64,000 nucleotides of DNA from Paenisporosarcina sp. OV554 (GCF_003058165.1 NZ_QBUC01000005.1:1-64000); one strand, 5' to 3'; positions 51,986-60,187 are shown, numbered from the stretch's first letter. Numbers and translations: made by a program. The notes: generated from the letters alone by a model not told the origin.

Positions 51986-52750
51986 TTATTCTTCTATTGC
52001 TTTCTCTGGATGGTTTGAATAAAACTTACGTCCTAAATATGTTTGGAAGATTAGCAGTAAACCACCAACTGTCCAATATAGCGGTAAGGCTGACATAGAC
52101 GTAAAGGATACAAACATAATCATAATAGGTGAAATATACACAAACATTTTCATTTGTTGTTTTTGTTGCTCGGGTACGGTCCATAATGATACTTTTGCTT
52201 GTAAGAAGTAGACTGCACCTGCAATCAACGTCATTATTACATCTGGTGATCCAAGACTAAACCATAAAAACTCATGATTCTTCACATCTGTAGAATAAAG
52301 AATGGAGAAATAAAGACCCATGATGATTGGCATTTGAATGACCATTGGCAAACAACCCATGTTTAATGGATTTACATTATGTTTGCGATACAACCCCATC
52401 ATTTCTTGCTGCAACTGTGTTTGCTCTGCTTTATCTTTAGTTGCTTTTATTTTCTTTTGGATTTCATCCATTTCAGGCTTCATTGCATCCATTTTGACTT
52501 TCATGCCTTGTTGGTTCTTGTAGTTACGAAGCATTAATGGCATTAAAATAAGTCTAATCAAAATCGTAATAGCAATTATCGCTAAACCGAAACTTCCGTT
52601 GAACATATCTCCAAAAAAGTTAAGTAGGTATTCGAAAGGTTTTACAAAAATACTGTAAAAGTACCCTTCTTTATTTTCTACACCAGCACAACCACTTAAT
52701 AACATAGTAACCATAACAAGCATTGACAGTAATCCGATTTTCTTCTTCAC
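51986..52750 (-). CDS. yidC: Membrane protein insertase YidC/Oxa1 family
   Basis: YidC/OxaA/SpoIIIJ-type insertase of about 254 aa. A lipoprotein signal ends at LLSGCAG, followed by five TM helices. The conserved positively charged groove segment IRLILMPLMLRNYKNQQGMK lies near residue 73, and the coiled cytoplasmic loop MDAMKPEMDEIQKKIKATKD near 95. It inserts membrane proteins with or without Sec. A GTG start at 52750 (AAGGTG 6 nt upstream) is preferred over ATG at 52765. It stands away from rnpA, so it may be the second YidC paralogue of the genome. Confidence 0.94.
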   Translation of the reverse strand: MKKKIGLLSMLVMVTMLLSGCAGVENKEGYFYSIFVKPFEYLLNFFGDMFNGSFGLAIIAITILIRLILMPLMLRNYKNQQGMKVKMDAMKPEMDEIQKKIKATKDKAEQTQLQQEMMGLYRKHNVNPLNMGCLPMVIQMPIIMGLYFSILYSTDVKNHEFLWFSLGSPDVIMTLIAGAVYFLQAKVSLWTVPEQQKQQMKMFVYISPIMIMFVSFTSMSALPLYWTVGGLLLIFQTYLGRKFYSNHPEKAIEE

Positions 52751-52847
52751 TAGTTTCACCTTCATCTTTTAAGCTACTGAAAAGTATACCTTATTTACCT
52801 ACCATATTTCAAATTAATAGCAAAAAGAGTCTTAACTTACGACACTT

Positions 52848-53642
52848 TTAAATTGAGGTTGGTAAGGTAAATCTATAGTAATCATAGTCCTTTTGATCAC
52901 GGAATTGTTTTGGTGTCACTTCTGTGTACTTTTTAAATATACGAGTAAAGTAGCTCTGATTGCAGAAGTGATATTGTTGTGAGATATCCGAAATCGTTTT
53001 ATTTGTATGCCTTAAATAATATTGCGACTCTTCCACACGTCTTACATTTAAATACTCTACAAGAGTAATACCTACATTTTCACGGAAGATACGGGATAAG
53101 TGGCTTGTACTAACATTAAACTGTTTCGCAATGTCTTCAACGGATAGTTCTGATTCAACTTCATCGTTAATAAATAATATTACCTTGTTGACAGTTTGAT
53201 GATTAAAAGTAGGCTGTTTTCTTTCTGAAATAACTGATACAAAAAAATCAATTAAATCATCCGCGAATTGTAGGAACTGAGCGTCATTCATATGAAAATC
53301 AACCATTCCAATACATGCAGAATTAAAAGCAAATGCTTTTTTGGCAGGCACTTGATTTTCATATAACTGTCGCGCCATAATCGATGACAATACGGCAAAG
53401 TAATGTTTTACTCCCCGAATGGTTTGTTTACCTGCCCTTAAAGAAATTCGATCGATGAGAAGACGCAAAGTGTTTTTTGCTTTTTCTATCTCTAAATGGT
53501 GAATTTCATACAAAAGTTTTGATTCCAACTCAAAGAAATCTTCTACGCCATCCAACTGGGAAGCTATTTCAATTTCACTCAAATATTTTTTTGATATAGT
53601 TTCGCTTCCTGTGGGTTGATTTAACTGCATAAAACTCACCAT
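52848..53642 (-). CDS. AraC-family transcriptional regulator
   Basis: AraC/XylS regulator of 264 aa. The C-terminal ~100 residues hold two HTH motifs: SVEDIAKQFNVSTSHLSRIF (about 170-189) and ISDISQQYHFCNQSYFTRIF (about 218-237). The family ending KKYTEVTPKQFRDQ follows. The N-terminal 150 residues are helical and contain no cupin signature, so its ligand is unknown. Two palindromes upstream (53654 and 53702) may be its operators. The target genes are not obvious from the neighbourhood. Confidence 0.9.
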   Translation of the reverse strand: MVSFMQLNQPTGSETISKKYLSEIEIASQLDGVEDFFELESKLLYEIHHLEIEKAKNTLRLLIDRISLRAGKQTIRGVKHYFAVLSSIMARQLYENQVPAKKAFAFNSACIGMVDFHMNDAQFLQFADDLIDFFVSVISERKQPTFNHQTVNKVILFINDEVESELSVEDIAKQFNVSTSHLSRIFRENVGITLVEYLNVRRVEESQYYLRHTNKTISDISQQYHFCNQSYFTRIFKKYTEVTPKQFRDQKDYDYYRFTLPTSI

Positions 53643-53653
53643 CTTTCTTTACG

Positions 53654-53669
53654 ATACGCATATGCGTAT
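53654..53669. promoter_or_regulatory. 16-bp palindrome upstream of the AraC-type gene
   Basis: ATACGCATATGCGTAT is a perfect palindrome 12 bp before the gene start. A second one, TATATGCATATA, is at 53702-53713 and shares the core ATGCATA/TATGCAT style. These are candidate operators for autoregulation. Confidence 0.5.
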
Positions 53670-53834
53670 TTTACCATTTTCTCATTAAAAATAAATCCTA
53701 TTATATGCATATAGTTACATAAACTTTAGATTTAACATTTTCCCTTGCTTTTTATGGGTATTAGTTCTTAAAAAAAAGACTAATTAATTACAATTTTATT
53801 CGTTTATTGGTTGACTTTATAAAAGATACAATAA

Positions 53835-54731
53835 TTAGTTCGTTTTACCGATTGGTACTAGTACCTCAATATGCTTTTTCAATATTTGAACTGCAATTGG
53901 AGTAGAACATCCTTCATCTCCATCTAAATTACAAGTCATTTCCTTCGATGTTTCAATTCGTACTTTTTCTGTTTTAATCACGACTACGTCAGGATTCTCT
54001 TCAATTTTGCCTCGTAAAACAGCTGATGCCATCCGAATAAAGGCAGGTAGTCCTTTACTTTTCACAATAAATACATGAAGAAATCCGTCATCAGTTTGTG
54101 CATCTGGAGCCAATTTTCCGAATCCACCTACCGAGTTTGTTAATGCCACTAATACGACAACCGCATTTCCACTCCAAGTGCCATTATCATGCTCTACAAC
54201 TACTTCTGTTTCATCTTCAGAAGTTAATGCTTTAACACCTTCGATTAAATATGCTAATGGTCCAAGTTTAGTTTTTTGTTCTACAGAGACATTCGAAACA
54301 CTTTCTGCTACTTGACCAACAGCTAAAACATTCATAAAGTATTGATTTTGTGCTTTTGCAATATCTGTAAACCTCGGTTTTGCTGTTTTTAGTCCTTCGA
54401 TTGCCCTTGCAGGATCTAATGGGATGCCAAGGGCACGAGCAAAATCATTTACAGTACCTAAAGGGATAAAAGAGAAAAGAGGTCTGTGTTCTTGTTCCGC
54501 TAACCCATTCACTGCTTCGTTTATAGTCCCATCTCCACCCATAGCCGTAACAAGGTCGTATTTTTCTGCGCATGCTAGCCGAGCAAAGTCCGTCGCATCT
54601 CTTTCACCTTGAGTCTCTTTGACTTCCACTTCAAATCCCATACTAGTTAAAGTTTCAATGGTCTGTTCTTTAAAGTCTCCTGCTAATTCCTTACCTGATG
54701 ATGGATTTAATATCAACATGGCTTTTTTCAA
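53835..54731 (-). CDS. Diacylglycerol/lipid kinase (DagK/YegS family)
   Basis: Soluble lipid kinase of 298 aa in the DAGK_cat family. The N-terminal LILNPSSGKELAGDF is the first nucleotide motif, VTAMGGDGTINEAVNGL near residue 62 the GGDG ATP-binding motif, and LGTVNDFARALGIP near 92 the catalytic-loop signature. The C-terminal domain has the DTDDGFLHVFI-like metal segment. It recycles diacylglycerol to phosphatidic acid in Gram-positive cells. Whether it is DgkB or another YegS relative is not settled from sequence alone. Confidence 0.9.
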   Translation of the reverse strand: MKKAMLILNPSSGKELAGDFKEQTIETLTSMGFEVEVKETQGERDATDFARLACAEKYDLVTAMGGDGTINEAVNGLAEQEHRPLFSFIPLGTVNDFARALGIPLDPARAIEGLKTAKPRFTDIAKAQNQYFMNVLAVGQVAESVSNVSVEQKTKLGPLAYLIEGVKALTSEDETEVVVEHDNGTWSGNAVVVLVALTNSVGGFGKLAPDAQTDDGFLHVFIVKSKGLPAFIRMASAVLRGKIEENPDVVVIKTEKVRIETSKEMTCNLDGDEGCSTPIAVQILKKHIEVLVPIGKTN

Positions 54732-54811
54732 TTAAAATGCCTCCGATGATTGTGTGTTATATATGGTAACATTAGAAAAAAGAGATTATTTATTAAAGTG
54801 AGGTGAATAAT

Positions 54812-55462
54812 TTGGACACAAATTCAATACAAGAAATCATGAAAGTCATTCATGATTTCTTCCCTGAACATGCTTCTATTGCTATTTCGAACACCAATGA
54901 ATACGTATATTATCAAGCCAGTAAGAGAATAGATTTAAAAATACAACCAGGTGATCCAATAAAAGAAGGCACTGCCACTTATAAAGCGCTTACTTATGGT
55001 CAAAAAGTGAACGAATTTATTGACTCTGATATTTTAGGTGTTTCTTATTATGGAATGAGTATCCCCATTATTAAAGAAGGTATAACAGAAGGTGCAGTTA
55101 CGGCCATTCTCCATCAACAGCCCTCTCCATTTTTAAGTCAATATATGACCATAAAAACGGATGAAAACTGGTATCCAGTAAAACATAATCAAGTTTTATT
55201 TTTAGAAACTCAGCTTCGTAAGACCTATGTAAAAACCGAGACAAGAGGAGGGTATCATCGCTTAAACTTAAGTGAATTAGAATTGTTTCTCTCATCAGAA
55301 TCCTTTATTCGCTGTCATCGATCGTACATAGTAAATATTGCTTTTATCAAAGAAATACAACCTGACTCGCATTCAACCTTCTTACTGGAAATGAATGATG
55401 GAACAAGGATTCCGGTCAGTCAACGTTATGCTAGTTATTTTAGACGTTCCTTAGGTTTTTAA
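54812..55462 (+). CDS. LytTR-domain transcriptional regulator with PAS-like sensor
   Basis: 216-aa regulator without a partner kinase. Residues 1-100 form a PAS/GAF-like sensor (SIAISNTNEYVYYQASKRID, LGVSYYGMSIPI). Residues about 115-216 are a LytTR DNA-binding domain (ELFLSSESFIRCHRSYIVNI and IPVSQRYASYFRRSLG). This matches one-component CoxC/SpxA-type LytTR regulators. The start is TTG at 54812 with GAGGTG 6 nt upstream; the GTG at 54803 overlaps that site. It is divergent from the lipid kinase gene. Targets unknown. Confidence 0.87.
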   Translation: MDTNSIQEIMKVIHDFFPEHASIAISNTNEYVYYQASKRIDLKIQPGDPIKEGTATYKALTYGQKVNEFIDSDILGVSYYGMSIPIIKEGITEGAVTAILHQQPSPFLSQYMTIKTDENWYPVKHNQVLFLETQLRKTYVKTETRGGYHRLNLSELELFLSSESFIRCHRSYIVNIAFIKEIQPDSHSTFLLEMNDGTRIPVSQRYASYFRRSLGF

Positions 55463-55536
55463 TTCAACTTCTTTAGTTTCCTACCATATATTAAGTTTAT
55501 TAAACCATCTTCCTATACTTTTCATCTAATAAAGAA

Positions 55537-55567
55537 GGCTACGATCGCTTGGAGCGTAGCCTTCTTT
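55537..55567. terminator. Terminator after the LytTR gene
   Basis: GAAGGCTACG, loop, CGTAGCCTTC then TTTTTT on the plus strand. The upstream A run makes it usable for the convergent YtxH-like gene too. Confidence 0.92.
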
Positions 55568-55570
55568 TTT

Positions 55571-55897
55571 CTAATTCTTAATCATCGAGTTTTCATCGAC
55601 ATCATTATTTACCGCTTTTTTCGATTTATCTTGAACTTCTTGGTTATAGTACTGAACACTGGTCATTGCGCCTTCATCTACCATAGTGTTGTCATCAATA
55701 TCATGTGGATCCGAATGACCAGCTTTGGTCATTTCCATTTTATTGTTTTTTTGTGATTCGAGGTAAGAATTAACTTTAGTTTTCGTGTTATTGAAAGCTA
55801 CTATTGCTTTGTCGCGATTTTCTTGTTTACTGAAATACGCATAAGCACCTGCTGCCAATCCAGCTAATAACAATGAACGATTATTTCCTTTTGCCAT
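55571..55897 (-). CDS. YtxH-like small membrane stress protein
   Basis: 108-aa protein with a short hydrophobic N-terminal segment (SLLLAGLAAGAYAYF, about 6-20) followed by a hydrophilic, helical, N/D/K-rich tail, as in the YtxH family. The function is unknown; B. subtilis YtxH is a general stress protein. A good sigma-B promoter lies upstream (55944-55967). GGAGG is followed by ATGATGAAAATG; the ATG at 55897 has 10-nt spacing, and the two earlier ATGs (55906, 55903) are closer than usual. Confidence 0.75.
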   Translation of the reverse strand: MAKGNNRSLLLAGLAAGAYAYFSKQENRDKAIVAFNNTKTKVNSYLESQKNNKMEMTKAGHSDPHDIDDNTMVDEGAMTSVQYYNQEVQDKSKKAVNNDVDENSMIKN

Positions 55898-55943
55898 TTT
55901 CATCATTCCTCCAGTAATTCTTTTTTCTCTTGTTATAGTATCG

Positions 55944-55967
55944 ATACCCTACATATTCTTTTTCAAC
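55944..55967 (-). promoter_or_regulatory. Sigma-B-type promoter of the YtxH-like gene
   Basis: On the minus strand GTTGAA (55962-55967), 12 bp, GGGTAT (55944-55949). The -10 is a perfect match and the -35 has one mismatch to GTTTAA-N12/15-GGGTAT. It lies about 45 bp from the start codon. Confidence 0.7.
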
Positions 55968-55997
55968 ACCTTATTATTGTGACAAAACGGTTTCAAA

Positions 55998-56441
55998 TTA
56001 GTGACTTCTTTTTAGCATGTCCACATGCGGAATCCCGTCTTCATCATATTCTTCAGAAATCTCTATAAAACCAAATGAACCATAAAAATGCTTGAGATGT
56101 GTTTGGGCTTGTAGTTGAATATCAGTATTTGGCCATTTTTCTCGGATAAGATCAATTGCTTGATTCATTAATTCTTTAGCTAGTCCTCTTCCTCTTGATT
56201 TTTGGTCAACGATTACTCGACCAATAGATGTTCGTTGATATTTTATACCAGCAGGAAGGATTCGTGCGTAAGCTAGGACTTCATCATTTTCGATATAGGT
56301 TAGATGGTAAGAATCTAAGTCATAGCCATCTAGCTCAGGATAAGGACAAGATTGTTCGACTATAAAAACATTTACTCGTAGTTGTAAGTAAGTATAAAGT
56401 TCGATGGTTGTTAATTCATTAAAAGATTTGATAATCCACAT
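55998..56441 (-). CDS. ElaA-type GNAT acetyltransferase
   Basis: GNAT protein of 147 aa, ElaA family. It begins MWIIKSFNELTTIELYTYLQ and has the family VFIVEQSCPYPELDGYDLDS. The acetyl-CoA loop is SIGRVIVDQKSRGRGLAKEL (about 73-92), followed by HFYGSFGFIEISEEYDEDGIPH. The start at 56441 has GGAG 7 nt upstream and fits the family; the open frame to 56621 adds 60 unrelated residues overlapping the divergent gene. Substrate unknown. Confidence 0.9.
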   Translation of the reverse strand: MWIIKSFNELTTIELYTYLQLRVNVFIVEQSCPYPELDGYDLDSYHLTYIENDEVLAYARILPAGIKYQRTSIGRVIVDQKSRGRGLAKELMNQAIDLIREKWPNTDIQLQAQTHLKHFYGSFGFIEISEEYDEDGIPHVDMLKRSH

Positions 56442-56535
56442 TTTCTCACTCCTTTTTATGGAAATTATTTCACATGTATAGCAAACTTGCGAAATATTTG
56501 GTATGATGACTGAAAGAATTTTGAGGTGAGATGAT

Positions 56536-57030
56536 TTGATACGAGCGATGAAACAAGACGATATTGCTGCGGTACAGCAAATCGCCAAAATTACTTGGAA
56601 TGACACATACGAAGGAATCATTCCAGCTACTATTCAAGAATTATTTATCGAACGATCTTATTCAAGTGCCATGATGATGAAACGTTTAGAAAAAACAGCT
56701 GTTTATGTCGCTCTTCATGAAGATACTATTGTTGGCTTTGCCAATTTCACACGTGTCGATGAAGATGGCGATGCGGAACTTACGGCTATTTACATGTTGC
56801 CTTCCCATCAACATTTAGGATATGGGAAAAAGTTGTTAAGTGCAGGATTAAAAAACATTTCCTCTGCAAATCAATTACTAGTTTACGTCGAAAGTGAAAA
56901 TAAAAAAGGTAGAGCTTTTTATGAACGCAATAATTTCACATGTATGGAAGAATTCGATGAATTTTTTGAAGGTCACCCTCTATCTACAGCAAAATATGTA
57001 TACTTTCTAAAAACGCCTGTTAACAATTAA
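56536..57030 (+). CDS. GNAT-family N-acetyltransferase
   Basis: GNAT protein of 164 aa. It starts with TTG at 56536, GAGGTG 7 nt upstream. The CoA-binding motif is TAIYMLPSHQHLGYGKKLLS (about 88-107), followed by VYVESENKKGRAFYERNNF. It is divergent from the ElaA-type gene. Substrate unknown. Confidence 0.9.
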   Translation: MIRAMKQDDIAAVQQIAKITWNDTYEGIIPATIQELFIERSYSSAMMMKRLEKTAVYVALHEDTIVGFANFTRVDEDGDAELTAIYMLPSHQHLGYGKKLLSAGLKNISSANQLLVYVESENKKGRAFYERNNFTCMEEFDEFFEGHPLSTAKYVYFLKTPVNN

Positions 57031-57050
57031 CTTGTTAACAGGCATTTTTT
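57015..57050 (+). terminator. Terminator after the GNAT gene
   Basis: GCCTGTTAAC, loop, GTTAACAGGC then ATTTTTTT. The stem overlaps the last codons and stop. Confidence 0.92.
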
Positions 57051-57535
57051 TATAAAGGTTGCTGCGGTTGGTGCACTTCATTGTTGTAATATGGATCTTG
57101 TTCATCATGCACTGGTGTTTTGCGAACGAAACACAAAATAGCTGCAATATAGAATAAAATTGGAGCGAGTAATAATATTCCCGATAATAAGCCTGCAAAG
57201 ATGAATAATATCCCCGCTGTTTTCGGACTCTTGTTTTTTGATACTTTAACTACAGCAATAATACTTAAAATCACACTGATTAGTAAAGTAATTACTAGAA
57301 CCCATCCGACGATTCCAAATACATCTAAAAACGCACCTATGAAATCCTTAGCCATCGCGATATCTTCGGAAGTCATTGTAGGGTCAGTCATGACCATTTC
57401 TTCTTCAATCAATTGTTTTACCTCTCCTGTATCGGCATTTGATACAGCTACAACAGCAAACGTAGCGAATACTAATAAAATAACATTTAATATGGTACCA
57501 ATAATTCCTAAAGCAACTTCTCCAACTCTACTCAA
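57050..57535 (-). CDS. DUF4064-type membrane protein
   Basis: Membrane protein of 161 aa with four hydrophobic segments (about 8-30, 72-95, 103-125, 125-140) and a C-terminal cytoplasmic tail rich in P and Q. The start SRVGEVALGIIGTILNV and the extracytoplasmic loop EEEMVMTDPTMTSEDIAMAK fit the DUF4064 family. TTG at 57535 is preferred (AGAGGTG 6 nt upstream) over GTG at 57544. Function unknown. Confidence 0.82.
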   Translation of the reverse strand: MSRVGEVALGIIGTILNVILLVFATFAVVAVSNADTGEVKQLIEEEMVMTDPTMTSEDIAMAKDFIGAFLDVFGIVGWVLVITLLISVILSIIAVVKVSKNKSPKTAGILFIFAGLLSGILLLAPILFYIAAILCFVRKTPVHDEQDPYYNNEVHQPQQPL

Positions 57536-57636
57536 TACAATCACCTCTTCTATTTATCTCTTCTATAATATATACGAAACAAAACTAAGTAGGTTTCATA
57601 ATATCACCATTCCCTTCATAAAATATGAATAAACCT

Positions 57637-57661
57637 GTTTAATCTTTTATAGTGGGGGTAC
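57637..57661 (+). promoter_or_regulatory. Sigma-B-type promoter of the 32-aa membrane peptide gene
   Basis: GTTTAA (57637-57642), 13 bp, GGGTAC (57656-57661). The -35 is perfect and the -10 has one mismatch. It lies 40 bp upstream of the small ORF. Confidence 0.75.
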
Positions 57662-57700
57662 ATATTTAGTAACACCAATTTGAAAGGAGTAGATGACGAG

Positions 57701-57799
57701 ATGGAAAAGAAAATAGTATTTAGTCAATCAGATTTTATGTACACAATGGTAGGGGCTTCAGTACTAACAGGATTTTTATTCGTATTTACTCAAATGTGA
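57701..57799 (+). CDS. Single-TM small protein, 32 aa
   Basis: Short ORF starting MEKKIVFSQSDFMYTMVGAS and ending in one hydrophobic helix (about 14-31) and QM. AAAGGAG lies 11 nt before the ATG, and a sigma-B-type promoter is upstream. The charged N-terminus and single helix suggest a stress-induced membrane peptide. I do not recognise a family. An alternative ATG at 57692 in another frame gives only seven codons. Confidence 0.6.
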   Translation: MEKKIVFSQSDFMYTMVGASVLTGFLFVFTQM

Positions 57800-57831
57800 G
57801 GATGAAGAATATGACGAATTACACGTGAAAG

Positions 57832-57866
57832 GCAATCCACTAAGATTAATTAGCGGATTGCCTTTT
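57832..57866. terminator. Terminator between the 32-aa ORF and the GNAT-like gene
   Basis: AAAGGCAATCC, loop, GGATTGCCTTTT, with A/T runs both ways. It lies between convergent units. Confidence 0.88.
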
Positions 57867-57868
57867 AA

Positions 57869-58150
57869 TTATGCTTTAAGGTCTTCATATTCATCAGATT
57901 CATTAAATGCAGATACCACATACGAACAAACGGCTTCCATTTTATAACTGTTCTCACGAGCAAATTTTGCTGAACGATCGAGTAACTGCTTGGCTACCCC
58001 TGTACCTCGAAGTTCTGGAATAACGAATGTGTGATCCATTACCATTACATCCCCAAGCAACGTCCATGTGATTTCCCCTAAAGTTTTTCCATCTTTTTCA
58101 TGCACAAATGCATACGCATCCTGACCCAATTCTTTATACTGAAATTCCAT
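57869..58150 (-). CDS. Small GNAT-like protein (YjdJ family)
   Basis: A 93-aa protein of the short Gcn5-related (Acetyltransf_CG / YjdJ) type. The CoA loop is HTFVIPELRGTGVAKQLLDR (about 40-59), after the beta strand ITWTLLGDVMVMDH. CSYVVSAFNESDEYEDL near the end is the family's C/Y ending. Small acyltransferase-like; substrate unknown. GGAG precedes the ATG. Confidence 0.88.
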   Translation of the reverse strand: MEFQYKELGQDAYAFVHEKDGKTLGEITWTLLGDVMVMDHTFVIPELRGTGVAKQLLDRSAKFARENSYKMEAVCSYVVSAFNESDEYEDLKA

Positions 58151-58184
58151 TTCTCACCACTCCTTTTTGACAGTTTAGCATACC

Positions 58185-59153
58185 TCACTCGTTGAATGTT
58201 AATGGACGGAGTGAAGCTTCTATTTGTTCGCGACGAGGTTCTAAAAATGGTGGTAATGCGAGAGTTTCACCCAACGTTTCCATTGACTCATCTGTAGCAA
58301 ATCCAGGTTCATCCGTCGCTAGTTCATACAATATTCCATTCGGTTCGCGGAAATAAATTGATTTGAAGTAATAGCGATCGACTTTACCAGAAGTCATGAA
58401 TCCTCTTGCACGCAATAATTCTTCCCATCTGTCATAGTCCTCAAACGTCTTCACACGAAATGCAACATGATGAACACTACCTCTACCTGGTCGTTCCAGT
58501 GGTAAATCAGGTCGTTCTTCAATATGCACTTCAGAAGCGGGACCTCCATCTCCTGTAGAATATACGGTGATATCAGGCATTGCTACTACAAATGAAGGAT
58601 ACGATCCAACTTTTTTGAACCCCAATACTTCAGTTAAAACAAGTTGCGTTTGTTCAGCCTTCCGAACGGTTAACGTGACATGCCCTAAACCAACCACTGT
58701 AAATTCTTCTGGAACACCCGATTTTGTCCAAGGTGTACCGTATGGAACACCTTCTCCATCATCAACGACTAACATGAGTCGAGATCCTTCAAAGTCTTCA
58801 AAATACATCGTTTTTCTACCAAAACGTTCAACCACATCTTCAAAATGAACTTGATGTTGTGTAAAGCGTTCTTTCCAATAACTCAAAGCAGCTTCACTTT
58901 TCACACGAAAAGCTGTATTACTTATACTCGATGCTCCTGCGACAGTCCTGGCCGCTCTCGGAATATCGAAATACGTCATATCCGTTCCGGGCGTACCTAC
59001 TGCATCCGCATAAAACAAATGATACGAAGAAGTATTATCTTGGTTTACGCTTTTTTTAACGAGTCTCATACCTAATATACGAGTAAAGAAATCATAGTTT
59101 TTTTCCGCATTCGCTGTGATAGCGGATACGTGATGAATGCCTCCTAATTCCAT
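58185..59153 (-). CDS. mhqO: Ring-cleaving dioxygenase MhqO-type (VOC superfamily)
   Basis: Extradiol-type dioxygenase of 322 aa with two VOC modules. The first starts GGIHHVSAITANAEKNYDFF, the second VGLGHVTLTVRKAEQ (about 150). Metal ligands are the His of IHHVSA, the His of SVHHVAFRV (about 228) and the Glu of GILYELATDE (about 275). Relatives MhqA/E/O protect against quinones and electrophiles. A perfect MhqR-type operator at 59175-59190 in front supports this assignment over a plain glyoxalase. Confidence 0.92.
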   Translation of the reverse strand: MELGGIHHVSAITANAEKNYDFFTRILGMRLVKKSVNQDNTSSYHLFYADAVGTPGTDMTYFDIPRAARTVAGASSISNTAFRVKSEAALSYWKERFTQHQVHFEDVVERFGRKTMYFEDFEGSRLMLVVDDGEGVPYGTPWTKSGVPEEFTVVGLGHVTLTVRKAEQTQLVLTEVLGFKKVGSYPSFVVAMPDITVYSTGDGGPASEVHIEERPDLPLERPGRGSVHHVAFRVKTFEDYDRWEELLRARGFMTSGKVDRYYFKSIYFREPNGILYELATDEPGFATDESMETLGETLALPPFLEPRREQIEASLRPLTFNE

Positions 59154-59174
59154 GAAATGCCTCCTTATTATAAT

Positions 59175-59190
59175 ATCTCGAATTCGAGAT
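59175..59190. promoter_or_regulatory. MhqR-type operator upstream of mhqO
   Basis: ATCTCGAATTCGAGAT is a perfect 16-bp palindrome 21 bp before the mhqO start codon. It matches the MhqR box known from the B. subtilis quinone-stress genes (TATCTCGAATTCGAGATA). MhqR itself is not in the window. Confidence 0.9.
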
Positions 59191-59248
59191 GTTTTTTCTT
59201 ATAGATTATCATCTGTAATAGCATTGCGTAATTTATGTGATTTTATGA

Positions 59249-59277
59249 AAAAAACCTCCATGAGAGGAGGTTTTAGT
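59249..59277 (-). terminator. Terminator after the YpuA-like gene
   Basis: AAAACCTCCTCTCATGGAGG, then TTTTTTT on the minus strand. Confidence 0.9.
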
Positions 59278-60187
59278 TAAATAATGATCGTATTGAATCA
59301 ATTAAATTGTTAAAAAAGTTTTTAACACTTTGCCAAAAACCTTCGTCATCAACGATATTTCCAATTTTATCTTCAATGGTTTTACTTAAGTCATTTAACT
59401 GATCAGACCATTTACTAAAATCAATATCCAATTGACGAATTTTGTCCATTAAATCAATTAATAATTGACGATCTTCAGGGCTTAACTCGATTTTTAAATT
59501 AGTTAATTGTTCTTGTACAATTTTTTCGACTTCTTCTTTAGTTGCTGGGTTTTGTTCTGCAATATCTTTTTTAATCTCGGTTAAGAGCTCACTTACTTTT
59601 GCTTCGTCAATGTCTGATTTATTCGCTAATATAGTTGCAACTGAAAGTTCTTCATTTGCCACATCAGTTCGTTCTTTGTCTAGCGTTTCTCCACTCACTT
59701 CATATGCTTTGTAAATTCCGACTAAAGCTGAATGACCTGTTACTTTTTTTGGAGCTGCGACTTCTACTGTAGCGTCTTCAATTCCAGCTGTTAACATAGC
59801 ATTTTCGTACATTTCAGCTGTTACTTGTGTAATATTATCTTCAGTAACTATATCGATTACTAAGCCTTTTCCAGCATCTTGACGTGTAATCTTCGCAGAT
59901 GAAAACATTCGAGCAGAAGCGTCACCATCTTTAATATAGTTTACTAAATCTTCTCCTGTCACAGAGATTTCTTCAACTTCCGATTCGTTGGTTACTTCAA
60001 GACTATCTTTAACGCTTGCTTTTTCTGATTCTGTTAAATCAGCTCCGTATACAACAATAGGCATACCAAATTTTTCATTAATTCCTTCATCTGAAGACGA
60101 AGATCCAGTGCTAGCTAAAGCACCTGAAGGCAAGATCAATGAAGCTGCCAGTAAGAACGAAACGAAACGAACACTATTCTTTTTCAT
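59273..60187 (-). CDS. DUF1002 secreted protein (YpuA-like)
   Basis: Exported protein of 304 aa, DUF1002 family, like B. subtilis YpuA. A signal peptide (SFLLAASLILPSGALAST, about 8-25) is followed by the domain with VVYGADLTESEKASVKDSLE near residue 46 and HSALVGIYKAYEVSGE near 155. The C-terminal third is predicted coiled-coil (about 205-300). The function is unknown; YpuA is cell-wall associated. GAGAGGAG precedes the ATG at 60187; the frame opens at 60205. Confidence 0.88.
   Translation of the reverse strand: MKKNSVRFVSFLLAASLILPSGALASTGSSSSDEGINEKFGMPIVVYGADLTESEKASVKDSLEVTNESEVEEISVTGEDLVNYIKDGDASARMFSSAKITRQDAGKGLVIDIVTEDNITQVTAEMYENAMLTAGIEDATVEVAAPKKVTGHSALVGIYKAYEVSGETLDKERTDVANEELSVATILANKSDIDEAKVSELLTEIKKDIAEQNPATKEEVEKIVQEQLTNLKIELSPEDRQLLIDLMDKIRQLDIDFSKWSDQLNDLSKTIEDKIGNIVDDEGFWQSVKNFFNNLIDSIRSLFN

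Noticed and set aside
56442-56621. 60-residue N-terminal extension of the ElaA-type acetyltransferase
   Set aside because: It is not family-like, overlaps the divergent gene, and the internal ATG at 56441 has the correct ribosome site.
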